Source: Paenibacillus mesophilus (GTDB lineage Bacteria; Bacillota; Bacilli; Paenibacillales; NBRC-103111). Taken from it: a stretch of 64,000 nt of DNA. Positions 53,846-63,332 of this stretch are shown one piece after another. The stretch is from the NCBI RefSeq assembly GCF_005938385.1, contig NZ_VCRA01000001.1, positions 371,146 to 435,145 of the forward strand, read 5' to 3'. The notes below the pieces were generated by a model that was not told the DNA's origin, did no database searches, and was given only the letters and a program-made list of their open reading frames with translations. Positions within the stretch are counted from its first letter, which is position 1. Each line of letters begins with the position of its first letter. Both the position numbers and the translations under genes were made by a program.

Positions 53846-54805
53846 TTACAGATCCATAAAGAACTGCATGATTTTATCCTGCATGCCAGGAAGTCCTTCG
53901 TGCCCGAAGTCCGGATATATTTCCAGCGTTTTCGGGGCGGTTATTTTATTGATCGCGGCAAACTGCGTCGAAGGCGGGCAAACGGAATCCATCAGACCGA
54001 TTCCGAACAACATTTCCGCCTTGATGCGCGGAGCCAAGTTTTGAATGTCGATGTAGCCGAGCCGGGTGAACACTTCGTCCTCGCGCTTATGCTGAGGATC
54101 GAACAGGCGGAAGTAAATTCGCAGCTCCTCGTAAGCGTCCTTGGCCAAATCCATCTCCCATACCCGCTTATAGTCGCTTAGAAACGGATAAAGCGACGCG
54201 GCCTTCTTAATCCGGGGCTCGAGCGCGGCGCAGGCGACGGTCAACGCTCCGCCCTGCGATCCTCCGTACGCGCCTACCCGGCCGGGATCGACGTCGGGGA
54301 AGCTCATCACGATCGAAGCGAGCTGTGCCGTATCGAGAAAAATGTGACGGAACAGCAGCTGCTCCGGAGAATCGTCCAAGCCCCGGATAATATGGCCGCG
54401 CAGCGTATTGCCGAACACGCCGCCGACATCTTCCGACTTGCCCCCTTGTCCGCGGCAATCCATCGAAACGACCGTGTAGCCGAGCGCCGCATACGGCAGC
54501 TTGTCGAACCAGTCTCCCGAGCTGCCGGAGTAGCCGTGAAATTGCAGCAGTGCGGGCCCTGGCTTTTGTAAACCTTTCGGCTTCAAATATTTGGCATGCA
54601 CCCGCGCACCCTTTACGCCGGTAAAGTACAGATCGTACAGCTCGGCATAAGGAACCGAGATCGGAGCCGGCACCAGCTCGACGGCCGGATCGGTTGCCCG
54701 CATTTCTTCCAGCGCCTTCTCCCAATATTCGTCGAAATCGTGCGGACGGGGCGTACGTCCTTCATATTGCTGCAGCTTCGCAAGCGGCATATCCAATTGC
54801 GGCAT
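53846..54805 (-). CDS. Acetylxylan esterase/cephalosporin-C deacetylase-like
   Basis: 319 residues from the ATG at 54805, 9 bases after AGAAGG; this is the family length, while the open frame reaches 54889. AXE1 features: N-terminal MPLAKLQQYEGRTPRPHDFD, oxyanion region LQFHGYSGSSGDW, VSMDCRGQGG, nucleophile GAYGGSQGGALT (Ser), catalytic Asp region GLMDSVCPPSTQFA and His in DFGHEGLPG. It removes acetyl groups from xylo-oligosaccharides or similar esters; cytoplasmic (no signal peptide). Confidence 0.9.
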   Translation of the reverse strand: MPQLDMPLAKLQQYEGRTPRPHDFDEYWEKALEEMRATDPAVELVPAPISVPYAELYDLYFTGVKGARVHAKYLKPKGLQKPGPALLQFHGYSGSSGDWFDKLPYAALGYTVVSMDCRGQGGKSEDVGGVFGNTLRGHIIRGLDDSPEQLLFRHIFLDTAQLASIVMSFPDVDPGRVGAYGGSQGGALTVACAALEPRIKKAASLYPFLSDYKRVWEMDLAKDAYEELRIYFRLFDPQHKREDEVFTRLGYIDIQNLAPRIKAEMLFGIGLMDSVCPPSTQFAAINKITAPKTLEIYPDFGHEGLPGMQDKIMQFFMDL

Positions 54806-54931
54806 GTTCATCATCCTTCTCACTAATTGTTGAAGCTCCTCCAATTGACCCCGGAATACGTGCATGAAAAGCTTTATGGATGGCTGCATGGAATCAGAAT
54901 CAGTTTATCATAGGAACCTTTGGGCGAACAT

Positions 54932-54958
54932 ACAAAAATAACCCCACAAAGTGGGGCT
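54932..54958 (-). terminator. Terminator of murE
   Basis: Minus strand: CCCCAC TTT GTGGGG stem-loop, then TTATTTTTG. Confidence 0.75.
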
Positions 54959-55008
54959 TCGCTATGAAGCGGCAATTCGTCGAAGCTTATCGCGCAAGAC
55001 GCGTCTCG

Positions 55009-56514
55009 CTACGAACCGCTGGTCGCTTTTCGGCGAATTGCCTGCCTCGCTTCCTCGCGGTCGTCGAAATGAACGGTCCCATCCTGAACGATCTGATACG
55101 TCTCATGCCCCTTGCCGGCGATTAAAACGATGTCTCCGGGCAATGCGCGTTCTATCGCTTTGGCAATAGCTTCCCTCCGGTCCGGGATGAGCTCATACCG
55201 CGATTCATCCGCCTCTTCCTCCAGCCCCTGCCGAATGTCTTCAAGGATGGCTTCCGGATTCTCCCAACGCGGATTATCCGAAGTCGCTACGACATAATCG
55301 CTGTACTGGGCGGCCAATCTTCCCATGACCGGCCGTTTCGCCCGGTCTCTGTCCCCTCCGCAGCCGAATACGGTGATGAGATTGGCTCCCGCGAACTGCT
55401 TCACCGCGGCGAGAGCGTTGTCCAACCCGTCCGGCGTATGGGCGTAATCGACCAGGACGAGGAAATTTTGCCCTTCGTCGACGATTTCCATCCTTCCGGG
55501 GACGCCGTTCAACTGCTCTAGCGCTTCGCAAATCGTTTCGAGCGGGATGCGTTCAACCAGCGCGCACGCAATGGCGGCCAGGGCATTGTAGACGTTGAAC
55601 GCTCCGACCATCCGCAAGTTCAACGGCCGCGCCCCAGCAAACGTAACAAGCTCGAATCGGGTGCCTTGAGCCGTCAGCGCGATACTTTTCGCCATAACGT
55701 CGGCATCCTCGTTTACCCCGTATGTAATCACTTGGGCCGGCGTTATTTTCCGGAAATAGTCCGAAGCCGGATCGTCCGCATTCAGAACCGCGAATTTGCG
55801 TTTTCCCGGATCGGGAGAGAAGCCGTTGCCCAGTCTGGAGAAGAACAACCCCTTCGCTTCCCTGTATTTGTCCATCGTACCATGATAATTCAGATGATCC
55901 TGCGTCAAATTTGTAAAGACGGCCGTCCGGAATTCGCAGCCGAGCACGCGTCCCATGTCCAGCCCCTGGGACGTCACTTCCATGATGCCGTATTCTGTCC
56001 GGTGCGCTCTCATATTGCTCAGGCTTGCTTGAAGCTTGTGAGGCTCCTTCGTATTGATCAGATCCGTCTCCACCGTTACTCCGCCGATTCTCGTCCCGAT
56101 GTTGCCCATTAATCCGGTGCGGCAACCGGCGTGAGCGAATACCGCTTCGATCATATGGGCCGTCGTCGTCTTGCCGTTCGTTCCGGTAAGTCCGATCAGC
56201 TTCAAGTCCGCGCTCGGGTACCCGTAGTAATGGCAGGCCATGACCGCCATCGCGTATCGCGCGTCCGGCACCAGAACCGTCGGCACGTCAAGACCGATGT
56301 CGCGCTCCACGACAAGAGCCGCGGCTCCCGCCCGTACCGCCTCTTCGGCAAACCGGTGCCGGTCTTCCTGAAAGCCGGCTATTCCCGATACGCACACAAA
56401 AAGCTCGCCGGGCTTCAGAGTGCCCGTATGCATCGACAATCCGGCGATCTCGACGTCCAAATCCCCGGCCGTTCGGGCGATTGTAAGCAATTCGGCCAAT
56501 TCCCGCAGTTTCAT
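55009..56514 (-). CDS. murE: UDP-MurNAc-tripeptide synthetase MurE
   Basis: 501 residues. ATP loop LIGLTGTNGKTTTAHM, Mur ligase motifs FTNLTQDHLNYHGTMDKY followed by REAK (carbamoylated Lys), and DNPRWENPEA, the DNPR motif that selects meso-diaminopimelate. It adds DAP to UDP-MurNAc-L-Ala-D-Glu. It lies outside a division/cell-wall cluster, so it may be a second copy; the genome elsewhere decides this. Confidence 0.92.
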   Translation of the reverse strand: MKLRELAELLTIARTAGDLDVEIAGLSMHTGTLKPGELFVCVSGIAGFQEDRHRFAEEAVRAGAAALVVERDIGLDVPTVLVPDARYAMAVMACHYYGYPSADLKLIGLTGTNGKTTTAHMIEAVFAHAGCRTGLMGNIGTRIGGVTVETDLINTKEPHKLQASLSNMRAHRTEYGIMEVTSQGLDMGRVLGCEFRTAVFTNLTQDHLNYHGTMDKYREAKGLFFSRLGNGFSPDPGKRKFAVLNADDPASDYFRKITPAQVITYGVNEDADVMAKSIALTAQGTRFELVTFAGARPLNLRMVGAFNVYNALAAIACALVERIPLETICEALEQLNGVPGRMEIVDEGQNFLVLVDYAHTPDGLDNALAAVKQFAGANLITVFGCGGDRDRAKRPVMGRLAAQYSDYVVATSDNPRWENPEAILEDIRQGLEEEADESRYELIPDRREAIAKAIERALPGDIVLIAGKGHETYQIVQDGTVHFDDREEARQAIRRKATSGS

Positions 56515-56647
56515 AGTCCACCCCTTCGTTCTCTCGTAACGGAAATGATCCTTCCTGCTACTATCTTATTCGAGAAACGGCAGGCAAACTACCGACTTTA
56601 CGGGAATATCAGCCAATTATCAGTTAGTCCTTCGGTTGGCATTGTAC

Positions 56648-56684
56648 GCAAAAAAGCCCGAAAGCCTGCGGATAGGCTTCGAGC
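56648..56684 (-). terminator. Terminator of obg
   Basis: Minus strand: GCTCGAAGCC / GGCTTTCGGGC stem with one bulge, then TTTTTT. Confidence 0.8.
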
Positions 56685-56707
56685 CGCTGTGCATAGGTTG
56701 GCTGCCG

Positions 56708-58015
56708 TTATTCCTGCTCGACGAATTCGAACTCGAAATCGCCGATTTGCACCATATGACCGTCCTTCGCCCCTCTTTGGCGCAGGGCGTTCTCGATGCC
56801 CGACTTGCGGATCGCCTGACCGAATCGCAGCAAGCCGTCGTAAGAGTTCAAATTCATGCGCTTCAGCATTCTTTCGATCCCGATGCATTCGACGATAAAC
56901 GTATCGTTTTCCCGACGGATCGTGAACTCGTTGTCGTCTTCCTCTTTCTCGAACTTGTATATTTTTCTTTCCGACAAGTCGACGACTTCCTCGACAAGCG
57001 GCATTTCCGGAATTTGCTCGAGCAAATCGGCCGCCCGGTACAGCAGCTCCTGCACGCCCTTGCGCGCCATGGCCGAGATCGGGAATATTTCGATATCGTC
57101 GCGCCCGTCCTGCTTTAACCGTTCGCGGAATTGCTGAAGATTCTCTTCCGCGCCGGGCATGTCCATCTTGTTCGCGGCCACGATCTGCGGGCGGTCGGCC
57201 AGCTTGGCGTTGTACAGACGCAATTCTTCGTTGATTTTCACAAAATCGTCGTACGGATCGCGCTCCTCCGTCGCCGCCATGTCGATCACATGGACAATAA
57301 TCCGGGTCCGTTCCACATGACGCAAAAACTCATGACCAAGCCCTACGCCTTCGTGTGCGCCCTCGATCAATCCCGGCAAATCGGCCATAACGAAGCTGCG
57401 GCCTTCCCCGACATCCACGACGCCAAGATTCGGAGTAATCGTCGTAAAATGATACGCTCCGATCTTCGGCTGTGCGGCGGATACGACCGACAGAAGCGTA
57501 GATTTGCCTACGCTCGGAAATCCGACCAGTCCGACGTCCGCCATCACCTTCAGCTCCAGCACGATCCAGCGCTCCTGGCCTTCCTCCCCGTTCTCCGACA
57601 GGTGAGGCGCCGGATTCCGCGCGGTGGCGAAGCGCATGTTGCCCCGGCCTCCCCGGCCTCCGCGCGCCACTACGACTTCCTGGCCTTGCCGGGTTAAGTC
57701 GGCGACGATTTCCTGTGTATCGTCGTCAATGACGACGGTTCCGGGCGGAACACGCACGATCATATCTTCCGCTTTGGCTCCGTGCATGCCCTTCGTCTTG
57801 CCCCTCTCGCCCCGGGGCGCCTTGAAGTGCTTCTGATACCGGAAATCGACCAGCGTACGGAGACCTTCGTCCACGCGGAATATAAGGTCACCGCCTTTGC
57901 CGCCGTCGCCGCCGGCCGGTCCGCCCTCAGGCACGTACAGCTCGCGCTTGAACGAGACGATTCCGTCGCCGCCGTCGCCGCCCTTTACATATATTTTCGC
58001 TTTATCCAAAAACAT
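56708..58015 (-). CDS. obgE: Essential GTPase Obg/CgtA
   Basis: 435 residues. Glycine-rich Obg fold (1-158; [11 protein letters not shown] type start [19 protein letters not shown]), G domain (G1 [12 protein letters not shown]3 [17 protein letters not shown]4 NKMD), and the Gram-positive C-terminal OCT domain. It acts in large-subunit assembly and, in Bacillus, in stress and sporulation signalling. Adjacent to spo0B, as in Bacillus. Confidence 0.97.
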   Translation of the reverse strand: MFLDKAKIYVKGGDGGDGIVSFKRELYVPEGGPAGGDGGKGGDLIFRVDEGLRTLVDFRYQKHFKAPRGERGKTKGMHGAKAEDMIVRVPPGTVVIDDDTQEIVADLTRQGQEVVVARGGRGGRGNMRFATARNPAPHLSENGEEGQERWIVLELKVMADVGLVGFPSVGKSTLLSVVSAAQPKIGAYHFTTITPNLGVVDVGEGRSFVMADLPGLIEGAHEGVGLGHEFLRHVERTRIIVHVIDMAATEERDPYDDFVKINEELRLYNAKLADRPQIVAANKMDMPGAEENLQQFRERLKQDGRDDIEIFPISAMARKGVQELLYRAADLLEQIPEMPLVEEVVDLSERKIYKFEKEEDDNEFTIRRENDTFIVECIGIERMLKRMNLNSYDGLLRFGQAIRKSGIENALRQRGAKDGHMVQIGDFEFEFVEQE

Positions 58016-58024
58016 GGTGCACCT

Positions 58025-58642
58025 CTATCCGCCGAGCGGCATGTATATGTCGATAACCGCTCCGTCCTCGTCGTATGTAGCTTCGCTTGCGAACTGCAGA
58101 CCGTTGCCGGACGAGCCCGGCAAGCCGCCCAGCTTCCGCTTCAAGCCGGAGCTGTCGTAGCTGCCGTCATATTGGAAACCGATTGCCAGAACCCGGTCCT
58201 GTGCGCTCAGTCTCAACAGCAATTCGTTAGGCTCCCCGTCCGCCGGCACTTCCGCATGTTCCACGAACGATTCGATGACCGCAATGACCGTATTCGTTAC
58301 CGCCTGGGCATCGACCGGAAGCCCCGGCAATTGAAGTTCGGGACTAAGCTCGACGTCGAGCCGGATCGACCGGCAGCGGACTTTGAACGATTGCAAGTAG
58401 ACGATCAGAGCGGGAATTCCCAGCTTGGAAATCCCGCTTTCACGGAACATCTTATCTTTCAGTGTTTCCATATAGTCGTGCATTTTATCATATTTTTTCA
58501 ACTTCAAGTAGCCGTACAGCACTTGAATGTCATTCATCCAGTCATGTCGGAGATGATTGATCGTCTGCACGAACAGCTCTTCTTGTCCGCCAAGTAGCCC
58601 GTCCGCTTGATCCGAATCGTATCGTCTGGCGTTTGGTTTCAT
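58025..58642 (-). CDS. spo0B: Sporulation phosphotransferase Spo0B
   Basis: 205 residues. HLRHDWMNDIQVLYGYLKLKKY (about 30-51) carries the phospho-accepting histidine (H33, matching the RHDWMN motif), followed by a degenerate ATPase-like domain. It passes phosphate from Spo0F to Spo0A in the phosphorelay. The rpmA-spo0B-obg order is diagnostic. Confidence 0.93.
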   Translation of the reverse strand: MKPNARRYDSDQADGLLGGQEELFVQTINHLRHDWMNDIQVLYGYLKLKKYDKMHDYMETLKDKMFRESGISKLGIPALIVYLQSFKVRCRSIRLDVELSPELQLPGLPVDAQAVTNTVIAVIESFVEHAEVPADGEPNELLLRLSAQDRVLAIGFQYDGSYDSSGLKRKLGGLPGSSGNGLQFASEATYDEDGAVIDIYMPLGG

Positions 58643-58691
58643 TCCAATTCCCCGTTCACGTCAACATACCCACAGTATAGCATGGCGTCTC

Positions 58692-58726
58692 CAAAATAAA
58701 AACCCCCGGTCCCGTTCGACCGGAGG
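58692..58726 (-). terminator. Terminator after rpmA
   Basis: Minus strand: CCTCCGGTC / GACCGGGGG stem, 6-nt loop, then TTTTTATTTT. It separates the ribosomal genes from spo0B. Confidence 0.85.
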
Positions 58727-58733
58727 CTTGCGA

Positions 58734-59048
58734 TCATACGATTTCCGATGCTGCTGCAACCGGAGCGCTTTCCACAGGATAAACGCTCACTTTCTTGCGG
58801 TCGCGTCCCAAGCGCTCGAACTTCACGACGCCTTCGATTTTGGCGAAGAGCGTGTCGTCCGTTCCGCGGCCTACGTTCGTGCCCGGATGGATTTTCGTTC
58901 CGCGTTGGCGAACGAGAATGCTGCCCGCCGATACCGTTTGGCCGTCGGCACGTTTCGCGCCAAGACGCTTCGCGATGCTGTCGCGGCCGTTCTTTGTGGA
59001 ACCTACCCCTTTTTTCGAGGCGAACAACTGAAGATTCAGTTTCAACAT
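58734..59048 (-). CDS. rpmA: 50S ribosomal protein L27
   Basis: 104 residues. Starts [14 protein letters not shown], the Firmicute N-terminal extension that the Prp protease removes before SKKG. Conserved [20 protein letters not shown] and [14 protein letters not shown] follow. The N-terminus reaches the ribosomal peptidyl-transferase centre. Confidence 0.98.
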   Translation of the reverse strand: MLKLNLQLFASKKGVGSTKNGRDSIAKRLGAKRADGQTVSAGSILVRQRGTKIHPGTNVGRGTDDTLFAKIEGVVKFERLGRDRKKVSVYPVESAPVAAASEIV

Positions 59049-59068
59049 GGGAGTCAACCTCCTTCTTG

Positions 59069-59398
59069 TCAAGTTTGTCGTAAAACGATATATTTGCCGT
59101 ACGCGTCCTCGATCGACTCGATCATAACGACCATCGATTCGAGAAGCAGCTGAATTTGAACGGATTTGCCTTCGTCCGTCTCCTCGGGGATCCGGACTTT
59201 CAACAACCCTTCCCGCATTTCGTTCGGAAGCTCTACACCCGTCAATTTCTCGACGGCATTCACCGTGCCGACCGTTACGGCGGATACCCCGGCGCATACG
59301 ATATCGTGCCCCGGCTTGCCGTAAAAAGCGTGACCGGTTACCGTAAAAGCTTCGATCGTTCCGCGGTCGCGGTTTCGTTCGATGTTCACCCGGATCAT
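59069..59398 (-). CDS. prp: Ribosomal-processing cysteine protease Prp
   Basis: 109 residues. The dyad is His in [13 protein letters not shown] (about 22) and Cys in [17 protein letters not shown] (about 34). It cleaves the L27 N-terminal extension encoded immediately downstream. Between rplU and rpmA, the standard place. Confidence 0.95.
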   Translation of the reverse strand: MIRVNIERNRDRGTIEAFTVTGHAFYGKPGHDIVCAGVSAVTVGTVNAVEKLTGVELPNEMREGLLKVRIPEETDEGKSVQIQLLLESMVVMIESIEDAYGKYIVLRQT

Positions 59399-59414
59399 TG
59401 CCTCAAGACATCCT

Positions 59415-59726
59415 TTACGCTTGGATGCTGTCGATGATCACTTTTGTGTACGGTTGACGGTGACCTTGCTTGCGGCGATAGTTTTTCTTCGCTTTGTACT
59501 TGAACACGATGATTTTCTCGCCTTTGCCGTGCTTCTCCACTTTACCGGAAACGGATGCTCCCGCTACGAGCGGTGTACCGGCTACCAAGCCGTCTTCCTT
59601 CGATACAACCAATACTTTGTCAAACGTTACGACGTCGCCTTCGCCCGCTTCCAGTTTCTCAACGTAGATCGCGTCTCCGGCTTGTACTTTGTATTGCTTG
59701 CCGCCTGTTTCAATAATAGCGTACAT
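59415..59726 (-). CDS. rplU: 50S ribosomal protein L21
   Basis: 103 residues, standard length. [20 protein letters not shown] at the N-terminus and [20 protein letters not shown] at the C-terminus, the rRNA-binding end. First gene of rplU-prp-rpmA. Confidence 0.98.
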   Translation of the reverse strand: MYAIIETGGKQYKVQAGDAIYVEKLEAGEGDVVTFDKVLVVSKEDGLVAGTPLVAGASVSGKVEKHGKGEKIIVFKYKAKKNYRRKQGHRQPYTKVIIDSIQA

Positions 59727-59870
59727 AGTTTGCGCACCTCCTCATGTCTTAAGACTCGCCTTGTCCAGGTGGCGCGGCCGACGATTGCGACGACCGAATC
59801 GCGCTTTCCGAAATACCCGACTCGTGCGGTTACAGCATGTGCTCATGCGCACATACCTAAGTATTCTACC
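59727..59870 (-). promoter_or_regulatory. L21 leader RNA
   Basis: The 140 nt before rplU are GC-rich and structured, ending on the minus strand in CGAGTCTTAAGACATGAGGAGG directly before the start, which resembles the Rfam ribosomal L21 leader of Firmicutes. It probably mediates autogenous control. Boundaries are approximate. Confidence 0.6.
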
Positions 59871-59910
59871 ACAGCCCGCTTCGCGAAGCAACAAGAGATT
59901 GATCCGCCGG

Positions 59911-61170
59911 TCATTTCCGCCGATGAGGAGCCGGACGCTCGACCGGAACTTTGCCCGAGCCGCCGCAGACGTTGCAGACGGCAAGGATCGAGTCGTCCAA
60001 GCTTTCCCGCGCCTTTTTGCGGGTAATTTCCATGAGTCCGAGCTTCGTCCAGCCGACCGCGTACGTTTTCGTCCGGTCATTCCGGAACGCTTCCTCGAGC
60101 CGGTCGGCCACTTCGGCGCGATGCTTGTCCGACGTCATATCGATGAAATCGACGAGCACGATGCCGCCTATATCGCGCAGCCGGAGCAGCCTCGCAATCT
60201 CGTCCGCAGCCTCGGCGTTCGTCATGAAGACGGTCGCTTCCGGATCGTCCGTTCCGGTAAATTTGCCGGTATTCACGTCGATGACCGTTAACGCTTCCGT
60301 CCGATCGAGCACGAGATAGCCGCCGCTCTTCAGCCATACTTTCCGTTTCATCGCCCTGTCCAGCTGCTCGCGCACCCGATAGGCGAGCAGGACGTTCTCG
60401 CGTCCCCTATAGATGTGGATGCGCCCGGCAAGCTCCTCGGACATTTCCCGAACGCGGTTCACAAGCACCTCTCCGCGGACCGGATCGTCGATGACGAGCT
60501 CGTCCACGCGATCGGTGAAAGCATCGCGGACGACCCGATCCAGGACGCCGGGCTCGCGGTACAGCAGCGCGGGGGCTCCGGAAGTTTCCGCCCGCCGCAG
60601 GACACTGTTCCAGTCGCTGCGCATGACGTTGAAATCGCGCTCCAGCGCCTCCAGCGTTTCCTTCTCCGCAACAGTACGTATGATAAGTCCTTCGCCGGGC
60701 TTGCGCACCTTCTCGGCGATGTCCTTCAGCCTCGAGCGCTCCTGCTCCGAGCCGATTTTGCGGGATACCCCGACGTAATCGGCATTCGGCATGAATACGA
60801 TCCACCGTCCCGGAAGCGAGAAATGGGTCGTAATTCTCGCCCCCTTCGTGCCGAACGGCTCTTTGGTCACCTGCACGAGCAGCTCCTGCCCCGGCTTTAC
60901 AAGGTCGGAGATGGAAGGCTTGACGGCCGGTATTTTATCCAAATGCGCCGGAAGCAGATCGTCGACGTACAGAAACGCGTTTTTATCCAGCCCGATATCG
61001 ACAAAAGCGGCCTGCATGCCCGGCAGCACGTTGACCACCTTCCCGTTATATACGCTTCCGACCAGCTGCTTCTCCGCCGGCCGTTCCGCATAAAACTCGG
61101 TCAGTACCCGGTCCTCCAAAAGCGCCACTTGCGTCAGCGAGTCCCGGCAATGAACGATAATCTGTTTCAA
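59911..61170 (-). CDS. rng: Ribonuclease G/E family protein
   Basis: 419 residues. N-terminal MKQIIVHCRDSLTQVALLED; S1 domain with GSVYNGKVVNVLPGMQAAFVDIG; catalytic part with VIDVNTGKFTG and GGIVLVDFIDM (metal-binding Asp residues); Zn-link-like CNVCGGSGKV near the C-terminus. It cleaves single-stranded RNA in rRNA/mRNA processing. Shorter than E. coli RNase G (489). Confidence 0.93.
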   Translation of the reverse strand: MKQIIVHCRDSLTQVALLEDRVLTEFYAERPAEKQLVGSVYNGKVVNVLPGMQAAFVDIGLDKNAFLYVDDLLPAHLDKIPAVKPSISDLVKPGQELLVQVTKEPFGTKGARITTHFSLPGRWIVFMPNADYVGVSRKIGSEQERSRLKDIAEKVRKPGEGLIIRTVAEKETLEALERDFNVMRSDWNSVLRRAETSGAPALLYREPGVLDRVVRDAFTDRVDELVIDDPVRGEVLVNRVREMSEELAGRIHIYRGRENVLLAYRVREQLDRAMKRKVWLKSGGYLVLDRTEALTVIDVNTGKFTGTDDPEATVFMTNAEAADEIARLLRLRDIGGIVLVDFIDMTSDKHRAEVADRLEEAFRNDRTKTYAVGWTKLGLMEITRKKARESLDDSILAVCNVCGGSGKVPVERPAPHRRK

Positions 61171-61201
61171 ATAACTCTCACCACCTCACCATGTAACCCT
61201 T

Positions 61202-62083
61202 CTATTCTAACACGAAAACGTCGGAAACGGCACTTCCCGGCCGGTTTAACTGAAAATATGCGTACAATAATCTTTGCTCCGGCAAAACGGCCTGAATGCG
61301 CCCCCCCTCGTTCAAAATATAGACGAGATGGTATTTGTCCCTCATGAACAGACGGACGATTTCGGCGATTTTGCGGTGGCGGTATATGACGATCGGCTGC
61401 GCCAGCGTCCCTTTATGAATTAGACGCTCCATCAAGGGCTCCCGGTTCATTAGAAAGCGCATGAATTGGAATGAGGCGTTCCGGTACGAGTACCAGTTCG
61501 AATAGAGGAGAAACAGCGCAATGACCAGCAGATTGAGATGAATGCCGCCGGAACGGATTCCGAGCAAGGCGGCTAGCGCGAGGGCGGCCGCAAGCAGCAG
61601 ACTGATCAGACTGCACAGCATGAGCGTCCGGTAATACGGGAGCCAGCGGCTCATGAGCGCCTGCATCACTTTGCCGCCGTCCAGCGGAAGCACGGGCAGC
61701 AGATTGAAAAGTCCGATCATCGTGTTCGCGGTTATAAAGTAGTCGCACCAGCCCGAGTCCCAGATGCCGAGACGTCCCATCCCGACGGCAAACAACGCCA
61801 TCCAGCCGTTTTGCAGCGGTCCTGCAAGCGCGACGGCCGCTTCCTGAAACGAACTGGAGCGCCCTCCGTCTTCCGTCTCGGCCACTCCGCCGAACGGGAG
61901 CAGCTCCACGCGGATGACGTTCCAGCCGAAGCTTCGGGCCGCGACGACATGTCCGAACTCATGGATCAGCACGATCACGAACAGCGTCAGCAGCTCGGCG
62001 AAAAATCCGGTCGCCACCGAAACCAGCATCATAAGCGAGAACAGCGGATGAAGCCGGAAAATGATACCTCGCCATTTAATCAA
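61202..62083 (-). CDS. spoIVFB: Intramembrane metalloprotease SpoIVFB
   Basis: 293 residues, about six membrane helices. M50 zinc motif HEFGH (41-45) and second motif NLLPVLPLDGGKVMQAL (about 133-149). C-terminal CBS-like domain (GTLAQPIVIYRHRKIAEIV ... YHLVYILNEGG). Processes pro-sigma-K in the mother cell at engulfment. Overlaps spoIVFA by 8 bp. Confidence 0.93.
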   Translation of the reverse strand: MIKWRGIIFRLHPLFSLMMLVSVATGFFAELLTLFVIVLIHEFGHVVAARSFGWNVIRVELLPFGGVAETEDGGRSSSFQEAAVALAGPLQNGWMALFAVGMGRLGIWDSGWCDYFITANTMIGLFNLLPVLPLDGGKVMQALMSRWLPYYRTLMLCSLISLLLAAALALAALLGIRSGGIHLNLLVIALFLLYSNWYSYRNASFQFMRFLMNREPLMERLIHKGTLAQPIVIYRHRKIAEIVRLFMRDKYHLVYILNEGGRIQAVLPEQRLLYAYFQLNRPGSAVSDVFVLE

Positions 62084-63032
62084 AGGATACCACTTCTGCA
62101 GGATTGACGTATTGGTTATCTTTCTTGACCGCTACGTACAGCTTGCCCGCTCCGCCCGCGGCGTCTGTCGTCACGCTCCCGATCGTCTCCCCTCCCTTGA
62201 CCCAGTCGTTCGGTTTGAGCGATGTTCCCTTTAACCAGCCATATGTCGATTGCAGGCCGCCCGCGTGCTGGATGACGACGACCGTAGCCTTGTCCGTTGC
62301 CGTACTGACCGAAACGACTCTTCCCGTATCGAGTGCAGCAACCGCAGCCTCGGGCTCCGTCCGGATCGTAACGCCCGGATCTCCGTTCGCAGCCGCACCG
62401 ACCACTTTGCCGCGAACGGGGGAATACAGCCGCTGCAGCGACGGCGAGCTCGCCTTCTGCGCTTCCGGGTCCGCCTTGGCTCTAAGCGACGGAAGAAAAG
62501 CGGGCAAGCCGCCGAACTCGCGCTCGTACCAAGCCGCCACCGCCGAGAAATCGTAATCCTCGGTAAGTGCGGCCTTCACCCACTGCCGTCCCTGGTCGGC
62601 CATCGGATGGTCGATTCGGAACATGCCCCATATACCGGCGAACAGCACGGCGCTAATCCCCAGCTTGATCCATATTTGACGTACGGTCGGGGGCTTCAGT
62701 CCCCCGCTCTCCATCCAACCGTCGGAAGCCGGGCCGGGCGCCCGTTCGAACGACGACCACCGTTCCCTTTCTTGACGCTTCCATACATATTCGGGGTCCT
62801 CCCGGCTGTAATCGATGCGCTGCGGTTCTTCTTCCCGGACACCTCGCTCGCGTTCCGTTTTCCCGTATTCGTTATCCTGCGTCCATCCGTAGCTTGTCTT
62901 TGCTGGACCTTGGGCACGGCTCCCGCCGCTCCGAACAGGTCTAACGTCGCTTCGGTGTTCCCCTTGCTCGGATGCGATTATTTGTTTCATGCGATCCATA
63001 CGTCGCTGGCGCACGTTCGATTTCACTTCCAT
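62076..63032 (-). CDS. spoIVFA: SpoIVFA-like M23 protein, inhibitor/partner of SpoIVFB
   Basis: 318 residues from the ATG at 63032 (GAGGGGG upstream). A long charged cytoplasmic N-terminus (1-140) is followed by a single membrane helix (about 147-163) and a C-terminal degenerate LytM/M23 domain (VVVIQHAGGLQSTYGWLKG), in which the usual second catalytic His (YAHL) is Tyr-Gly-Trp-Leu. It is therefore probably not a peptidase but regulates SpoIVFB, consistent with overlap with spoIVFB. The N-terminal region is longer than in Bacillus. Confidence 0.88.
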   Translation of the reverse strand: MEVKSNVRQRRMDRMKQIIASEQGEHRSDVRPVRSGGSRAQGPAKTSYGWTQDNEYGKTERERGVREEEPQRIDYSREDPEYVWKRQERERWSSFERAPGPASDGWMESGGLKPPTVRQIWIKLGISAVLFAGIWGMFRIDHPMADQGRQWVKAALTEDYDFSAVAAWYEREFGGLPAFLPSLRAKADPEAQKASSPSLQRLYSPVRGKVVGAAANGDPGVTIRTEPEAAVAALDTGRVVSVSTATDKATVVVIQHAGGLQSTYGWLKGTSLKPNDWVKGGETIGSVTTDAAGGAGKLYVAVKKDNQYVNPAEVVSFD

Positions 63033-63246
63033 TTGTGGTTCCCCCTCAATCGCCTCGCCCACTCGGAGGATGCAGACAGGCTTTTCCCTACATCTTATGA
63101 AAGCCCGCCAAGAGGTAGAACACCGGTCCGGCCGCGCCGGCAACGCGGTTTATGCGTCAGTAGGTTGCTTCGGCGAAAAAAATAGGAGGCTCCCCCTAAA
63201 GTAGTAGGAATAGGCTTCGAAGATTCGCTTCACATTTGGGGGTAAA

Positions 63247-63274
63247 CAAAAAAACGTTCCCGTCAAGGAACGTT
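63247..63274 (-). terminator. Terminator of rodA
   Basis: Minus strand: AACGTTCC / GGAACGTT stem (63267-63274 with 63253-63260), then seven T. Confidence 0.85.
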
Positions 63275-63290
63275 CCGTATGCCCGTTTAA

Positions 63291-63331
63291 GAACTTTAAC
63301 GGAAGCACCGCCCGTTATCCCGTTAAAGTTC
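63291..63331. repeat. 12-bp inverted repeat downstream of rodA
   Basis: GAACTTTAACGG (63291-63302) and CCGTTAAAGTTC (63320-63331) are exact complements with a 17-bp centre, one base before the rodA stop codon. With the terminator at 63247-63274 this gives two successive hairpins. Confidence 0.7.
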
Positions 63332-63332
63332 A

